A program made the position numbers and the translations under genes. From the NCBI RefSeq assembly GCF_030269665.1, contig NZ_BSTS01000005.1:1-64000 (forward strand): DNA of 64,000 nucleotides, read 5' to 3'. This document shows, one piece after another, positions 1 to 9,954 of the stretch; the stretch's first letter is position 1, and each line of letters opens with the position of its first letter. This DNA is from Actinomycetospora sp. NBRC 106375 (lineage in GTDB: Bacteria; Actinomycetota; Actinomycetes; Mycobacteriales; Pseudonocardiaceae). The notes below the pieces were generated by a model. It saw only the letters and a program-made list of their open reading frames with translations. It did not search any database and was not told the DNA's origin.

Positions 1-120
1 GCCGTCGCCGCCGAACTCAACGGCCGACCCCGCAAGACCCTCGACTGGCGCTGCCCCGCCCGAGCCATCGACCAACTACTCTCCGCCCCACCAACCACCG
101 GTGTTGCGACCACCCCCTGA
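1..120 (+). CDS. IS30-family transposase, C-terminal fragment
   Basis: Only the last 39 codons are in the window, ending TGA at 118–120. The residues include LNGRPRKTLDWR followed by a short A-x-x-D-Q-L-L stretch, which is the standard end of IS30-family DDE transposases. The codon use ends in C more than the neighbouring ino1 gene. The rest of the gene and the insertion sequence lie outside the window, so it cannot be told whether the copy is intact. No terminal inverted repeat was identified between here and ino1. Confidence 0.75.
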   Translation, partial: AVAAELNGRPRKTLDWRCPARAIDQLLSAPPTTGVATTP

Positions 121-178
121 GCTCAAGGGCCGCGTCGGGTGCACCACGCGCTCCTGATCTCGGGCGCCACGCGCACGA

Positions 179-210
179 AGGGCCCCCACCGAGGTTCCGG
201 TGGGGGCCCT
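179..210 (-). terminator. Perfect hairpin downstream of ino1
   Basis: A 13-bp perfect stem (179–191 with 198–210) and a 6-base loop. It lies about 20 bases past the ino1 stop on the minus strand. There is no U-tract, as is usual in high-GC actinobacteria. Confidence 0.75.
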
Positions 211-229
211 CCGCCTGTTCCCGGCGGCG

Positions 230-1312
230 TCAGGCGGGGCCGCGCTCGCCGCGGATGAACTCCTCGACGCGGTCGTAGGCCACGGAGTCGCGGTATTGCT
301 CGGGCGGCGACTTCATGAAGTACGACGACGGGGCCAGCAGCGGGCCGCCGATGCCGCGGTCGGCGGCGATCTTCGCGGCGCGGACGGCGTCGATGATGAT
401 GCCGGCGGAGTTCGGGGAGTCCCAGACCTCGAGCTTGTACTCGAGCGAGAGCGGCACGTCGCCGAAGGCGCGCCCCTCGAGGCGGACGTAGGCCCACTTG
501 CGGTCGTCGAGCCACGGGACGTGGTCCGACGGGCCGATGTGGACGTTGCCCTTGCCCATGTCGCGGTCGATCTGCGACGTCACCGAGTTGGTCTTCGAGG
601 TCTTCTTCGACTCGAGGCGCTCACGCTCGAGCATGTTCTGGAAGTCCATGTTGCCGCCGACGTTGAGCTGCATCGTGCGGTCGAGCTGGACGCCGCGGTC
701 CTCGAAGAGCTTGGCGAGCACGCGGTGGGTGATGGTCGCGCCGACCTGGGACTTGATGTCGTCGCCGACGATCGGGACGCCCGCGTCGGTGAACTTCTGC
801 GCCCACTCGGGGTCCGAGGCGATGAACACCGGCAGGGCGTTGACGAACGCGACGCCCGCGTCGAGCGCGCACTGCGCGTAGAACTTGTCGGCGTCCTCGC
901 TGCCCACCGGCAGGTACGAGACGAGCACGTCGGCACGGGCCTCGCGCAGCGCCGCGACGATGTCGACCGGGTCGCTGTCGGACTCGGTGATGATCTCGCG
1001 GTAGTAGCGGCCGAGACCGTCGTAGGTGTGGCCGCGCTGCACGGTCACGCCGGTCGGCGGGACGTCGGCGAACTTGATGGTGTTGTTCTCCGACGCGGTG
1101 ATGGCGTCGGCGAGGTCCTGGCCGACCTTCTTGGCGTCGACGTCGAACGCCGCCACGAACTCGAGATCGCGCACGTGGTAGCCGCCGAAGTCGACGTGCA
1201 TGAGACCCGGCACCCGCGTGGCCGGGTCGGCGTCGGCGTAGTAGTGCACGCCCTGGACGAGCGACGCGGCGCAGTTGCCCACGCCGACGATCGCCACTCG
1301 AACCGAACCCAT
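230..1312 (-). CDS. ino1: Inositol-3-phosphate synthase
   Basis: 360 residues, the usual length of actinobacterial Ino1. The enzyme converts glucose 6-phosphate to myo-inositol 3-phosphate with internal NAD redox cycling, the first step towards phosphatidylinositol and mycothiol. Visible features are the N-terminal Rossmann loop [12 protein letters not shown] (about residues 9–20) and the family blocks [22 protein letters not shown] and SPNSAGI. The ATG at 1312 is chosen because AGGAG sits just upstream on the minus strand. The reading frame extends further upstream but with low-complexity Pro/Arg sequence. The padR gene lies 58 bases upstream on the same strand, as in mycobacteria (ino1 next to a PadR gene), so co-transcription is likely. 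Confidence 0.95.
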   Translation of the reverse strand: MGSVRVAIVGVGNCAASLVQGVHYYADADPATRVPGLMHVDFGGYHVRDLEFVAAFDVDAKKVGQDLADAITASENNTIKFADVPPTGVTVQRGHTYDGLGRYYREIITESDSDPVDIVAALREARADVLVSYLPVGSEDADKFYAQCALDAGVAFVNALPVFIASDPEWAQKFTDAGVPIVGDDIKSQVGATITHRVLAKLFEDRGVQLDRTMQLNVGGNMDFQNMLERERLESKKTSKTNSVTSQIDRDMGKGNVHIGPSDHVPWLDDRKWAYVRLEGRAFGDVPLSLEYKLEVWDSPNSAGIIIDAVRAAKIAADRGIGGPLLAPSSYFMKSPPEQYRDSVAYDRVEEFIRGERGPA

Positions 1313-1370
1313 GGCAGTTCTCCTCTTGTCTCTTCCTCGGGGGTGACGGGACTCGGACGGGCCTGGCGTC

Positions 1371-2012
1371 TCAGGCGCCGCGGGGGGAATCGGGGGACGG
1401 GGTCTCGTCGGCGGTGTCCTCGGGGGACGGCTGCGTCTCACCGCGCTCGGCGGCGATGAGCTCGTTGAGCCAGCGGACCTCGCGCTCGGTGGACTCGAGC
1501 CCGATGCGGTGCAGCTCGCGGGTGTAGTGGTCGATCTGCTCGCCCGCGCGGGACAACGTGGAGCGCAGCCCCTCTCGGCGCTCCTCCACCCGACGGCGCC
1601 TGCCTTCGAGGATGCGCATCCGCACCTCGACCGGCGTCCGGGAGAAGAAGGCCAGGTGGATGCCGAAGCTCTCGTCGTCCCAGGTCTGCGGGCCGGCCTC
1701 GGCCACCAGTTCGTCGAAGCGGTCCTTGCCCTCGGCGGTGAGCTCGAAGACCCGGCGTCCGCGACGGGTCTTGGTGCTCCACGTGCTGCGTGGGGGCGCG
1801 GCGGTCTCGGCGCCCTCGTCGGTGCCCTCGCCCTTCGGGGCGTCGGTGGTCTCGGCGATCAGTCCGGCGCGCTGGAGACGCCGGAGCGTGGGGTAGAGCG
1901 ACCCCCACGAGAACGCCCGGAACGTGCCGAGCCGGGCGTGCAGCTGCTTGCGCAACTGGTAGCCGTGCATCGGGGCCTCGTGGAGCAGGCCGAGCACCGC
2001 GAGCTCGAGCAC
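1371..2012 (-). CDS. PadR-family transcriptional regulator
   Basis: 213 residues. The N-terminus [23 protein letters not shown] is the PadR winged-helix domain (about residues 2–85). The C-terminal half has the helical PadR dimerisation look (the Vir_act_alpha_C type). GTG at 2012 is preferred: AGGAGG lies 5 bases upstream and mycobacterial homologues begin at this residue. It sits immediately upstream of ino1 on the same strand, so it is the natural candidate regulator of this locus. A near-palindrome at 2068–2086 upstream may be its own operator. The ligand is unknown. Confidence 0.9.
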   Translation of the reverse strand: MLELAVLGLLHEAPMHGYQLRKQLHARLGTFRAFSWGSLYPTLRRLQRAGLIAETTDAPKGEGTDEGAETAAPPRSTWSTKTRRGRRVFELTAEGKDRFDELVAEAGPQTWDDESFGIHLAFFSRTPVEVRMRILEGRRRRVEERREGLRSTLSRAGEQIDHYTRELHRIGLESTEREVRWLNELIAAERGETQPSPEDTADETPSPDSPRGA

Positions 2013-2067
2013 GGCCACCTCCTCTCGTCCGCCGGTGAGGCACCGATCGCCGTGACCGGTCACCCGA

Positions 2068-2086
2068 CCATATCGGAGCGATACAT
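2068..2086. promoter_or_regulatory. Near-palindromic operator candidate upstream of padR
   Basis: CCATATCGGAGCGATACAT reads almost the same on both strands (TATCG, 3 bases, CGATA). It resembles the ATGTAT…ATACAT sites known for PadR proteins. A perfect 12-bp palindrome GTGACCGGTCAC lies next to it at 2052–2063. Binding is inference. Confidence 0.4.
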
Positions 2087-2180
2087 CAGGCGAGGGTGAG
2101 CGACGATCACGTCACATCCGCGGTCGCGCCGTGCCCCGCAGGCACGCCGCGAGCGGGGGACGCCACGACGTGGGGATGGC

Positions 2181-2186
2181 TAGGCT
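2181..2186 (+). promoter_or_regulatory. −10 box for a leaderless DUF5318 transcript
   Basis: TAGGCT followed after exactly 7 bases by GTG (2194). No Shine–Dalgarno sequence is present, so transcription probably starts at or next to the start codon. Confidence 0.5.
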
Positions 2187-2193
2187 GGCGGCC

Positions 2194-2601
2194 GTGCCGG
2201 GAGTCCGTCAGGTGGTCGACTACGCGCTGCAGCGCCGCGCGATGCTCGCGGACGTCGCCGCGGGCCGGGTGGCCACCGCCGACGCCTGCGACGCCGGGGT
2301 CTACCTGCTCCAGGCCGCCTCGTACCACGGTCGCGCGACCACCCGACCGTGTCCGCTGTGCCGCACCGACCCGCTCGTCGAGGTACTGTGGATCTTCGGT
2401 GAGCGGCTCGGCGCCGCGGCCGGATCCGCTCGATCCGCTGACGAGATCAGCCGTCTGGCGGATGCGATCAGCGAGTTCACGGTGCACGTCGTGGAGGTCT
2501 GCCGATCGTGCCGGTGGAACCACCTCGTACAGTCATACGTCCTGGGGACCGACGACGCGTCGGGAGGAGGGCGGCGGCGACGCCGTACCGCCTCTCCCTG
2601 A
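2194..2601 (+). CDS. DUF5318 family protein
   Basis: 135 residues, a homologue of the small protein found between ino1/padR and ponA in mycobacteria. It has a helical start (VRQVVDYALQRRAML), a CPLC pair near residue 57, a second CRSC pair near residue 107 followed by W-N-H-L-V-x-S-Y-V-L-G, and a basic tail. The two CxxC pairs suggest a metal-binding (zinc-ribbon-like) fold. GTG at 2194 is chosen over the in-frame ATG at 2176 because homologues start here and a −10 box lies 7 bases upstream. Function is unknown. Position just before ponA hints at a cell-envelope link, which is inference. Confidence 0.8.
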   Translation: MPGVRQVVDYALQRRAMLADVAAGRVATADACDAGVYLLQAASYHGRATTRPCPLCRTDPLVEVLWIFGERLGAAAGSARSADEISRLADAISEFTVHVVEVCRSCRWNHLVQSYVLGTDDASGGGRRRRRTASP

Positions 2602-2686
2602 CGGGCCGGTCCGCCGGTCCGACCGCAGGTCCGGCGGGGTACCGACGGGCCTGAAGTGAGAACCACCCGGCACCGGGAGGCGATCG

Positions 2687-5600
2687 GTGGACGACGAGCG
2701 GCACAGGGACCGCGGGGGCGGACGACCCCCCGGGACCGACCGGGGACGACCCGACCGCAGCGCCCGACCCGACCGCGCCGCACCACCCGATCGTGGTGGA
2801 CCGCCCCCCGGTCGTCCCGCCAACGGTCACCCCGCCAACGGTCACCCCGGTCCCCCCGGCTCCCCGGCTCCCCTCGGCTCCCCGCCCCCGAACGGCTCCC
2901 CGGCTCCCCCCGGCTCCCCCGCCCCGAACGGTTCCCCCGCCCCGCACGCTCCCGCTCCCCACGGTGCCAACGGCCGCGGCCCCAACGGCGCCAACGGCGC
3001 CAACGGCCACGGCGGACCCCCGCCCGGGCCGCCGCAGGGCCCGCCGCGCGGTACCCCCGCCGGGCCTCCGCCCGGTGCTCCCGGAGGACCCCCGCCGCCC
3101 GGCCCGCAGGGCCCGCCCGTGCCCCGCAACGGCGGGCCCCGTGGACCGGTCGGTCCCCCGCCCGACGGCAACCTCCCGCCCGGGTGGCGCGCGGTGCCGC
3201 CGTCGCAGAACCCCACCCACCGCGACACCCACCTCGAAGAGGCGCCGACGATGGCGGGTGGCGCGTCGGCCGGTGCCGGCGCGACCGCCACGGCCGTCAC
3301 CGCCCGCCGGAGCACCGTCGGCACGGTCACGCCGCCCGAGGGCCGGGAGAGCGCGCGCGAGCCGGGTCTGCTGACGCACGAGACCGCCCGCCCGCCCCGC
3401 ACGGGGGAGGACCGCCGCGCCGGCGGAGCGACCCGGGCGATGGCGCCCTCGGCGACGGCCGCGACGTCCCGCTCGGCGATGGCCAACGGGGGTCTCTCGG
3501 GCACCGCGGTGGCCCCGGCCCCCACGCGCCGCCGCGGCGAGGGCGGCGACGACGAGCCGCCGCCCCGCTCCCGCCGTCCCTCCCGTGCCGAGCCGGCGCC
3601 CGACCCGGGCAAGCGGCGGTGGCGGCGCATCCGCCGGATCACCTACGTGGTGCTCGGCGTCTTCGTGCTGGGCCCGGTCGTCGCGTTCGCGATCGGCTGG
3701 ATCTTCTTCCGGGTCCCGACGCCCGACGACGCCTTCAACAACCAGGTCGCGACGATCTCCTACGAGGACGGCTCGTCGCTGGCCTCGCTCGTCCCCGAGA
3801 ACGGCAACCGGATCAAGGTGCCGATCACCCAGGTGCCGCTGCACGTGCAGCAGGCGGTGCTCTCGGCCGAGGACCGCTCGTTCTACTCGAACCTGGGCTT
3901 CGACCCGGTCGGCATCCTGCGCGCGGTCTGGCTCCAGGCCACCGGTGGCAGCGGCGGCGGGTCGACGATCACCCAGCAGTACGTGAAGAACGTGCTGGTC
4001 GGTGACGAGTACTCGATCTGGCGCAAGTACCGCGAGGTGGTGATCGCGGCGAAGATCTCCCAGCAGCAGAGCAAGGAGGAGATCCTCGGCAACTACCTCA
4101 ACTCGATCTACTTCGGTCGCGGTGCCTACGGCATCCAGGCCGCGTCGCAGGCCTACTACGGCAAGGACGTCGCGCAGCTCTCGCCGTCCGAGGGCGCGGT
4201 GCTCGCGGGCCTCATCCAATCGCCGTCGCGGTGGGACCCGGCGGTCGACCGCCGGATGAGCGAGCAGCGCTGGAATTTCGTGCTCGACGGCATGGTCAGC
4301 CAGAACTGGTTGCCGGCCGGGGAACGCGCGGCGCAGACGTTCCCCGTGACCATCCCGCCGCAGCCCCGGCGCAGCGGCATCCCGGACAACGACCGCGGGC
4401 ACATCGTCTCCGCGGTCCGCAACGAGCTGAACTCCTACGGGATCACCGAGCAACAGGTGAACCAGGAGGGCCTGCAGGTCACGACCACGATCGACAACCG
4501 CATGCAGCAGCAGGCCGCGGACTCGGTCGAACGCCGGCTGCGCGGTCAGCCCGGCAACCTGCGGTCGTCGCTGGTCTCGGTCGACCCGCGCACCGGGGCG
4601 GTGCTCGCCTACTACGGCGGCGAGGACGGCTCCGGGTTCGACTACGCGCAGACCCAGCGCCAGCCGGGCTCGTCGTTCAAGCCGTTCGTGATGCTCGCGG
4701 CCCTCGAGCGCAACCCCCCGATCGGTCTGGGGACGACCTTCGACGGGTCGAGCCCACAGACGATCGCGGGCACCGAGATCGCGAACTCCGAGGGCGAGAG
4801 CTGCCCGAACTGCGACCTGCGCACGGCGATGACGCAGTCGATCAACACGGTCTTCTACCAGCTCGGCGTCCAGGTCGGCCCGCAGCGCGTGGCCGACGCG
4901 GCCCACCAGGCGGGCGTCTCGGCGCCGCTGGAGAACCCCAACGGCGGCATCTCGCTGGGCGACCGCGAGGTCCGGCCCACCGACATGGCCGCGGCCTACG
5001 CGACCTTCGCCGCGGACGGCGTCTACCACCGGCCGCACCTGGTCAGCCGCGTCACGACGTCCGACGGCCGGGTCCTCTTCGACGCCGGCGCGCCGGCCGG
5101 GGAGACGCGGATGCCGCAGCAGGTCGCCCGCAACGTCACCGAGTCGATGCTCCAGGTCGCCGACCACTCCGGTGTCCCGCTCTCGGGCGGGCGCCCGGTG
5201 GCGTCGAAGACCGGCACCGTGCAGTCGTCGGTGGAGGGCCAGAACAACGACGCGTGGATGGTGGGCTTCACGCCCCAGGTGTCCACCGCCGTGTGGGTCG
5301 GCTCCGACGACAACAGCCCGATCAAGACCTCGGGCGGCGGGCCGATCTACGGCCGCGGCGTCCCGGGCCAGATCTGGCAGGGCTACATGAACGACGCCCT
5401 GCGCGGCGACCCGGTCCAGCAGTTCTCCGACTTCCGGGCGATCGGCACGCCCCCGCCGACGACGCCGACCGCGCCCCCGGACCAGCAGAACTGCGTCCCG
5501 GGCCAGCCGTGCCCGCCGGCCAATCCGGACCAGCAGCAGGGCGACCAGAACGGCGACCAGGGTCAGCAGAACCAGGGCGACCAGGGCGGCGGGCTGTTCG

Positions 5601-5770
5601 GCAACGGCGGCGACAACGGCGGCCAGAACAACAACGGCGGTCAGGCCGGCAACAACGGCGGCAACGACGGCGGTGGCGGGAACAACAACGGCGGTGGCGA
5701 CAACGGCGGCAACGACGGCGGCGGTGGTGGTGCCGACCAGGACGGCGGCGGCATCTTCGGTGGTGGTTGA
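2687..5770 (+). CDS. ponA: Bifunctional class A penicillin-binding protein
   Basis: 1027 residues. It polymerises lipid II and cross-links peptidoglycan. Order of parts: a cytoplasmic Pro/Gly/Asn-rich arm of about 315 residues, one membrane helix near 320–342, a GT51 transglycosylase domain (catalytic Glu in SAEDRSFY near residue 394; GGSTITQQ further on), then the transpeptidase domain with S662-S-F-K665, S718-I-N720 and K841-T-G843. The last 110 or so residues are a Gln/Asn/Gly/Asp-rich extracellular tail. The start is GTG at 2687 with GGGAGG 7 bases upstream. Position and domain order match mycobacterial PonA1. The very long disordered N-terminal arm is a likely docking and phosphorylation platform, which is inference. 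Confidence 0.95.
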   Translation: MDDERHRDRGGGRPPGTDRGRPDRSARPDRAAPPDRGGPPPGRPANGHPANGHPGPPGSPAPLGSPPPNGSPAPPGSPAPNGSPAPHAPAPHGANGRGPNGANGANGHGGPPPGPPQGPPRGTPAGPPPGAPGGPPPPGPQGPPVPRNGGPRGPVGPPPDGNLPPGWRAVPPSQNPTHRDTHLEEAPTMAGGASAGAGATATAVTARRSTVGTVTPPEGRESAREPGLLTHETARPPRTGEDRRAGGATRAMAPSATAATSRSAMANGGLSGTAVAPAPTRRRGEGGDDEPPPRSRRPSRAEPAPDPGKRRWRRIRRITYVVLGVFVLGPVVAFAIGWIFFRVPTPDDAFNNQVATISYEDGSSLASLVPENGNRIKVPITQVPLHVQQAVLSAEDRSFYSNLGFDPVGILRAVWLQATGGSGGGSTITQQYVKNVLVGDEYSIWRKYREVVIAAKISQQQSKEEILGNYLNSIYFGRGAYGIQAASQAYYGKDVAQLSPSEGAVLAGLIQSPSRWDPAVDRRMSEQRWNFVLDGMVSQNWLPAGERAAQTFPVTIPPQPRRSGIPDNDRGHIVSAVRNELNSYGITEQQVNQEGLQVTTTIDNRMQQQAADSVERRLRGQPGNLRSSLVSVDPRTGAVLAYYGGEDGSGFDYAQTQRQPGSSFKPFVMLAALERNPPIGLGTTFDGSSPQTIAGTEIANSEGESCPNCDLRTAMTQSINTVFYQLGVQVGPQRVADAAHQAGVSAPLENPNGGISLGDREVRPTDMAAAYATFAADGVYHRPHLVSRVTTSDGRVLFDAGAPAGETRMPQQVARNVTESMLQVADHSGVPLSGGRPVASKTGTVQSSVEGQNNDAWMVGFTPQVSTAVWVGSDDNSPIKTSGGGPIYGRGVPGQIWQGYMNDALRGDPVQQFSDFRAIGTPPPTTPTAPPDQQNCVPGQPCPPANPDQQQGDQNGDQGQQNQGDQGGGLFGNGGDNGGQNNNGGQAGNNGGNDGGGGNNNGGGDNGGNDGGGGGADQDGGGIFGGG

Positions 5771-5806
5771 CGCCCGCCGCCCCGGTCCGGGTGGGACGGG
5801 CGCCGC

Positions 5807-7444
5807 GTGAACGGTGCGCCGACCCGCACCGGGGCGCCCGCCTCCGGTCGCGCCCGCACGCACGACCCCGCCTCGCTCGGCCCCGACCAGCGGGTCCGGC
5901 CGACGCAGGAGGACCCGTTCGTCGGGTCGCTGTCGGCGGTGGTCGGTGGCCCGCTCGGCGAGCACGCGGTCGCCGGGCGCGCCCGGTTCCTCACGCCGCT
6001 GCGCGTGGTCCTGCTGCTCGGTGTCGTCACGCTGGCCCTGGCCTGGTTCGCCAAGGCGCCGTGCCTGCAGCAGTACCCGAGCGACAAGGGCCTCGAGCTC
6101 GACTGGCGCGACGGGCGCCAGTACGTCGCGATGTGCTACTCGGACACCGTCCCGCTCTACACCGCCGAGCGGCTCGACGTCGGGGGCGTGCCGTACCTGA
6201 CGTCGTGGGTCGACCGCCGCGACGACGGCAGCGAGCAGGTCCGCTACATGGAGTACCCGGTGCTCACCGGGTTCTTCCAGTGGGCGAACGCCCGCCTCGC
6301 CGACCTCTGGCTCGCGGGCCACGGGGCCGGGCTCCTGCCGGGCGGCCTCGCCGTCGTCGTCTACTTCGACATCTCGGCGTTCTGGCTCGCGCTCGCCTGG
6401 CTCGTCACGGTGTGGGCGGTGGTCCGGCTGAGACCCGGGCGGCCCTGGGACGCCGCGATCGTCGCCGCGTCACCGCTGGTGGCCGTCCACGCGTTCACGA
6501 ACTTCGACACCCTCGCCGTGGCGGCGGCGACCCTCGGCATGCTCGCCTGGGCCCGGCGACGACCCGTGCTCGCCGGTGTGGTCCTCGGCATCGGTGCGGC
6601 GGCGAAGCTCTATCCGCTGTTCCTGCTGTTCCCGTTGCTGCTGCTCTGCCTGCGTGCGGGGCGGATGCGGGCGTGGGCGCAGGCGACGGCGGCCGGCGTC
6701 CTCGCCTGGGGGCTCATCAACGTGCCGCTCGCGCTCGCGGCGCCTGCGGGCTGGTGGGAGTTCTTCCGGCTCAACGGTGAGCGCGGCGCGGACCCCGACT
6801 CCCTCTACAACGTCGCGTCCGGCCTGACCGGGTGGAGCGGCTTCGACGGCCAGCTCGCCCCGGGCCAGCCGCCGTCGGTGCTCAACGCCGTGAGCGCGGC
6901 CTTGTTCGGTGTCTGCTGCCTCGCGATCGGCGTGCTCGTCGTGAAGGCGCGGCGACGGCCGCGGTTCGCCGCGGTCGCCTTCCTCGTCATCGCGGCGTTC
7001 CTGCTCACCAACAAGGTGTGGAGCCCGCAGTACTCGCTCTGGCTCGTCCCCCTGGCCGCGCTCGCCTACCCGCGGTGGCGTCCCCTGCTGGCGTGGATGG
7101 CGATCGACGCCCTCGTCTGGGCGCCGCGGATGTACTACTACCTCGGCACGGACGCCAAGGGCCTGCCGGCGCCGTGGTTCTACGGCGCGGTCCTGGTGCG
7201 GGACGTCGCGGTCCTCGCCGTCGCCGCCCTGGTGGTGCGCTCGGTGCTGCGCCCCGAGCACGACCCGATCCGCAGCCCCCGTGACCCGTCGTTCTCCCGC
7301 GGCCTCGACGACCCGGACGGCGGCGTGCTGGACGGCACGGCCGACCACGAGCGGCGCCTCGCGCGGGCCGACGCCGTGCTCGACGCGGTGGCGGGAGTCT
7401 TCCGGCGACGTGGGGACCGCGGAGGATCTCGAGTCCCCCGATGA
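5807..7444 (+). CDS. GT87-like polytopic membrane glycosyltransferase
   Basis: 545 residues with a soluble N-terminus of about 60 residues, then many hydrophobic segments (first near residues 66–85, [17 protein letters not shown]). An extracytoplasmic loop carries Q-Q-Y-x-S-D and [12 protein letters not shown]. Charged loops such as [20 protein letters not shown] are typical of polyprenyl-phosphate-mannose-dependent GT-C enzymes (GT87, DUF2029). It occupies the place of Rv0051 next to ponA. It would add a sugar to envelope lipoglycan or glycoprotein; the acceptor cannot be told. Start is GTG at 5807, 36 bases after the ponA stop, so the two are probably one operon. Confidence 0.8.
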   Translation: MNGAPTRTGAPASGRARTHDPASLGPDQRVRPTQEDPFVGSLSAVVGGPLGEHAVAGRARFLTPLRVVLLLGVVTLALAWFAKAPCLQQYPSDKGLELDWRDGRQYVAMCYSDTVPLYTAERLDVGGVPYLTSWVDRRDDGSEQVRYMEYPVLTGFFQWANARLADLWLAGHGAGLLPGGLAVVVYFDISAFWLALAWLVTVWAVVRLRPGRPWDAAIVAASPLVAVHAFTNFDTLAVAAATLGMLAWARRRPVLAGVVLGIGAAAKLYPLFLLFPLLLLCLRAGRMRAWAQATAAGVLAWGLINVPLALAAPAGWWEFFRLNGERGADPDSLYNVASGLTGWSGFDGQLAPGQPPSVLNAVSAALFGVCCLAIGVLVVKARRRPRFAAVAFLVIAAFLLTNKVWSPQYSLWLVPLAALAYPRWRPLLAWMAIDALVWAPRMYYYLGTDAKGLPAPWFYGAVLVRDVAVLAVAALVVRSVLRPEHDPIRSPRDPSFSRGLDDPDGGVLDGTADHERRLARADAVLDAVAGVFRRRGDRGGSRVPR

Positions 7445-7623
7445 GGGCGCGTCCGGCCGCCCTGGCGTGTCGGTGGGCGACCGCTCCGGCAGCCGGGTGA
7501 GAGTGGGCGTCACCACCGGGCGACGCGCTCGTTGGAACCACGTGCCGCCGGGACGGCCCGCTCCCCCTTCGTGGGGCCGTTCCGGCATCCCGGTTCCCCC
7601 GGCTCCGAGGAGAAGGTCCCTTC

Positions 7624-8601
7624 ATGGCGCTGCGCGCATCCCGCTTGCTGTCGAGTGTCGTCGCGAGCGGTCTGGTCGCGGGTTCGCTGCTGCTCGGCGC
7701 CGGGTCGGCGCTCGCGGCCCCGACCCCCACCCCGGACCCCGACGACGTCGTCGCGGCCCGGTGCGGTCAGACCGTCCAGGCGGAGCCCGGGCAGACGGTC
7801 CGGGTGATCCCCGCCCTCGGCCTGCCGTTCGAGCGCGAGGTGCGCACCGGCATGGAGCCGATCACCCAGCTGATCGGCGGAGTGCTGTGCCGCGTGCAGG
7901 TGGAGGTCGTCGAGCCCGTCACCGAGCAGGTCGCCCGCGCCGCGCCCCCGCTGCGCCAGGCCACCGACCAGGTGCGCCAGAACTCCGGCGCCGTGCTCGC
8001 GCCCTCGGCGCGCCCGCAGGCCACCCCGCGCGCGGCCGCCACCCCGGTGCCCGCCGCCGTGCCGACCTTCACCCCGCAGCAGGCCGCGGCTGCGGCGCCC
8101 GCGTTCGGCCCCGCGTTCGGCGCGCTGCCGTCGTCGTTCCTGCGCTCGGCGGCCGGCCCGGCGCCCGGTGTGCGGACCCTCGACCCGAACATGCTGCTCG
8201 GCTCCGCCTTCCCCGGCCTGCGCGCCGGCGCCCCCGCCTACCTGGGCTACGGGTCGGCGAGCGCGGTGACCACGGCCAGCCAGGTCCAGGCGCTGCCCGT
8301 CGACGGACTCTCCGGCGGCGGTGTCGGGGTGCCCGCCCTCATCGCGGTGCTCGCCCTCTCCGGTGTCGCCGCGTTCACGGTGCGGCGCCTCGTGCTCGGC
8401 AAGGTGGCCGCGGCCGCCGGCCCGGAGCCCGCGGTCGACGCCGCGGGCACCGGCGACGCGACGGACCTCGGTGAGGACGCCGACGAGTTCGACGACGACC
8501 TCGGGGACGACGAGCTCGGCGACGAGTTCGAGGACGGCGAGGAGCTCACCGCGGCCGACGCCGCGCCGGGCGCCACCGACCGCGAGCCCGTCCCGGCCTG
8601 A
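7624..8601 (+). CDS. Secreted protein with C-terminal membrane anchor and acidic tail
   Basis: 325 residues. An N-terminal signal peptide (MALRASRLLSS…GAGSALA, cut after about residue 31) is followed by an extracellular stretch with two Cys and an Ala/Pro-rich middle. A single membrane helix lies near residues 236–254, followed by an Arg stop-transfer and a strongly acidic cytoplasmic tail of about 70 residues (runs of D/E). It therefore looks like a type I membrane protein with its tail inside. GAGGAGAAGG precedes the ATG. I do not recognise a domain. It sits between the PBP/glycosyltransferase pair and the rpsF operon. Confidence 0.75.
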   Translation: MALRASRLLSSVVASGLVAGSLLLGAGSALAAPTPTPDPDDVVAARCGQTVQAEPGQTVRVIPALGLPFEREVRTGMEPITQLIGGVLCRVQVEVVEPVTEQVARAAPPLRQATDQVRQNSGAVLAPSARPQATPRAAATPVPAAVPTFTPQQAAAAAPAFGPAFGALPSSFLRSAAGPAPGVRTLDPNMLLGSAFPGLRAGAPAYLGYGSASAVTTASQVQALPVDGLSGGGVGVPALIAVLALSGVAAFTVRRLVLGKVAAAAGPEPAVDAAGTGDATDLGEDADEFDDDLGDDELGDEFEDGEELTAADAAPGATDREPVPA

Positions 8602-8618
8602 ACCGACCCGAACTTCCG

Positions 8619-8646
8619 CGGGCCCGGACGGAACCGTCCGGGCCCG
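8619..8646 (+). terminator. Hairpin after the secreted-protein gene
   Basis: 13-bp GC-rich inverted repeat (GGGCCCGGACGG and its complement) closing on a very short loop, 17 bases past the stop and before the rpsF operon. Confidence 0.7.
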
Positions 8647-8783
8647 TGCTGCGTCGGACCCCATAGGGGTCGCGGCAGGGCAGTGACCGGCGCCGACCGG
8701 CCGATTGGTAACCTGAGGACACCGAGATCCCTCCTGCCACGGAACGCCCGTGGCCGCCAGCCCAGAGGAGGTGAGTGGTTCTC

Positions 8784-9101
8784 GTGCGCCACTACGAACT
8801 GGTCGTGATCCTCGAGCCGAGCCTCGACGAACGCACCGTCCAGCCGTCCCTCGAGACGTTCCTCAACGTCGTCCGCAAGGACGGCGGGTCCGTCGAGAAC
8901 GTCGAGGTCTGGGGCCGTCGCCGCCTCGCCTACGAGATCGACAAGCATGCCGAGGGCATCTACGCGGTCCTCGACATCAACTGCGAGCCCGCGACGGTCA
9001 AGGAGATGGACCGTCAGCTCGCGCTGAACGAGTCCGTGCTGCGGACCAAGGTCATGCGCCGCGATCCCGCCTTCGCGGGCCGCCGGGGCAAGGCGAACTG
9101 A
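8784..9101 (+). CDS. rpsF: 30S ribosomal protein S6
   Basis: 105 residues. [18 protein letters not shown] and the later [11 protein letters not shown] and [12 protein letters not shown] blocks are diagnostic of bacterial S6, which pairs with S18 on the 30S platform. GTG at 8784 is chosen because family members begin M-R-x-Y-E and GGAGGTGA lies 9 bases upstream. GTG at 8775 would be too close to the ribosome site. The stop overlaps the ssb ATG by one base, so ssb is translationally coupled. Confidence 0.95.
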   Translation: MRHYELVVILEPSLDERTVQPSLETFLNVVRKDGGSVENVEVWGRRRLAYEIDKHAEGIYAVLDINCEPATVKEMDRQLALNESVLRTKVMRRDPAFAGRRGKAN

Positions 9102-9655
9102 TGGCGGGCGACACCGTCATCACCGTGGTCGGCAACCTCACCGCCGACCCGGAGTTGCGGTTCACGCCCTCGGGCGCCGCGGTCGCCAACTTCACGGTCG
9201 CCTCCACGCCGCGCACCTTCGACCGCCAGAGCGGCGAGTGGAAGGACGGCGAGGCGCTGTTCCTGCGCTGCAACATCTGGCGCCAGGCCGCGGAGAACGT
9301 CGCCGAGACCCTCACGCGCGGCGCGCGCGTCATCGTGCAGGGACGGCTCAAGCAGCGCTCCTTCGAGACCCGTGAGGGCGAGAAGCGCACCGTCATCGAG
9401 CTCGAGGTCGACGAGATCGGCCCCTCGCTGCGCTACGCCACCGCCAGCGTCACCAAGGCCTCCCGGGGCTCCGGCGGCGGCGGTTACGGCGGAGGCGGCG
9501 GCAACGGTGGCGGCGGCTACGGCTCCGGCGGTTCCGGAGGCGGCGGCGGTGGCTGGTCCGGCGGGTCGGACGACCCGTGGGCCTCGGCACCGGCCGCCGG
9601 GTCCTCCGGAGGCGGCGGCGGTGGCGGCGGCTACGACGACGAGCCCCCCTTCTGA
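9101..9655 (+). CDS. ssb: Single-stranded DNA-binding protein
   Basis: 184 residues. The OB fold (about 1–115: [37 protein letters not shown]) is followed by a Gly-rich linker of about 50 residues and the acidic DDEPPF tip that recruits partner proteins. It coats single-stranded DNA in replication and repair. The start codon overlaps the rpsF stop (TGATG). The rpsF-ssb-rpsR-rplI order is conserved. Confidence 0.97.
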   Translation: MAGDTVITVVGNLTADPELRFTPSGAAVANFTVASTPRTFDRQSGEWKDGEALFLRCNIWRQAAENVAETLTRGARVIVQGRLKQRSFETREGEKRTVIELEVDEIGPSLRYATASVTKASRGSGGGGYGGGGGNGGGGYGSGGSGGGGGGWSGGSDDPWASAPAAGSSGGGGGGGGYDDEPPF

Positions 9656-9706
9656 GCCCTCCTTCACCCCAGTTCTGCACAGCGCTAGTTCAGGAGAAGA
9701 AACACC

Positions 9707-9943
9707 ATGGCGAAGCCGCCGGTGCGCAAGCCCAAGAAGAAGGTCTGCACCTTCTGCAAGGACAAGAACCAGCTGATCGACTACAAGGACACCAACCTCC
9801 TCCGGAAGTACATCTCCGACCGCGGGAAGATCCGCGCGCGCCGGGTGTCGGGCAACTGCAGCCAGCACCAGCGCGACGTGGCCACCGCGGTGAAGAACTC
9901 CCGCGAGATGGCGCTCCTGCCCTACACCTCGACCGCGCGCTGA
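9707..9943 (+). CDS. rpsR: 30S ribosomal protein S18, zinc-binding (C+) type
   Basis: 78 residues: [11 protein letters not shown] near the N-terminus, [17 protein letters not shown] in the middle and a basic C-terminus. The CxxC plus a further Cys (GNCSQHQ) indicates the zinc-containing form; actinobacteria often carry a zinc-free paralogue elsewhere that replaces it under zinc starvation. CAGGAG lies 9 bases before the ATG. Confidence 0.96.
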   Translation: MAKPPVRKPKKKVCTFCKDKNQLIDYKDTNLLRKYISDRGKIRARRVSGNCSQHQRDVATAVKNSREMALLPYTSTAR

Positions 9944-9954
9944 GGGAGGCCGAC

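Noticed and set aside
1-229. Complete insertion sequence at the left edge
   Set aside because: Only the last 39 codons of the transposase are present and no terminal inverted repeat was found.
2477-6322. 1281-codon open frame on the minus strand opposite ponA
   Set aside because: It mirrors the ponA codon pattern in high-GC DNA; its translation is low-complexity Arg/Val/Asp/Gly and has no domain, while ponA has all catalytic motifs.
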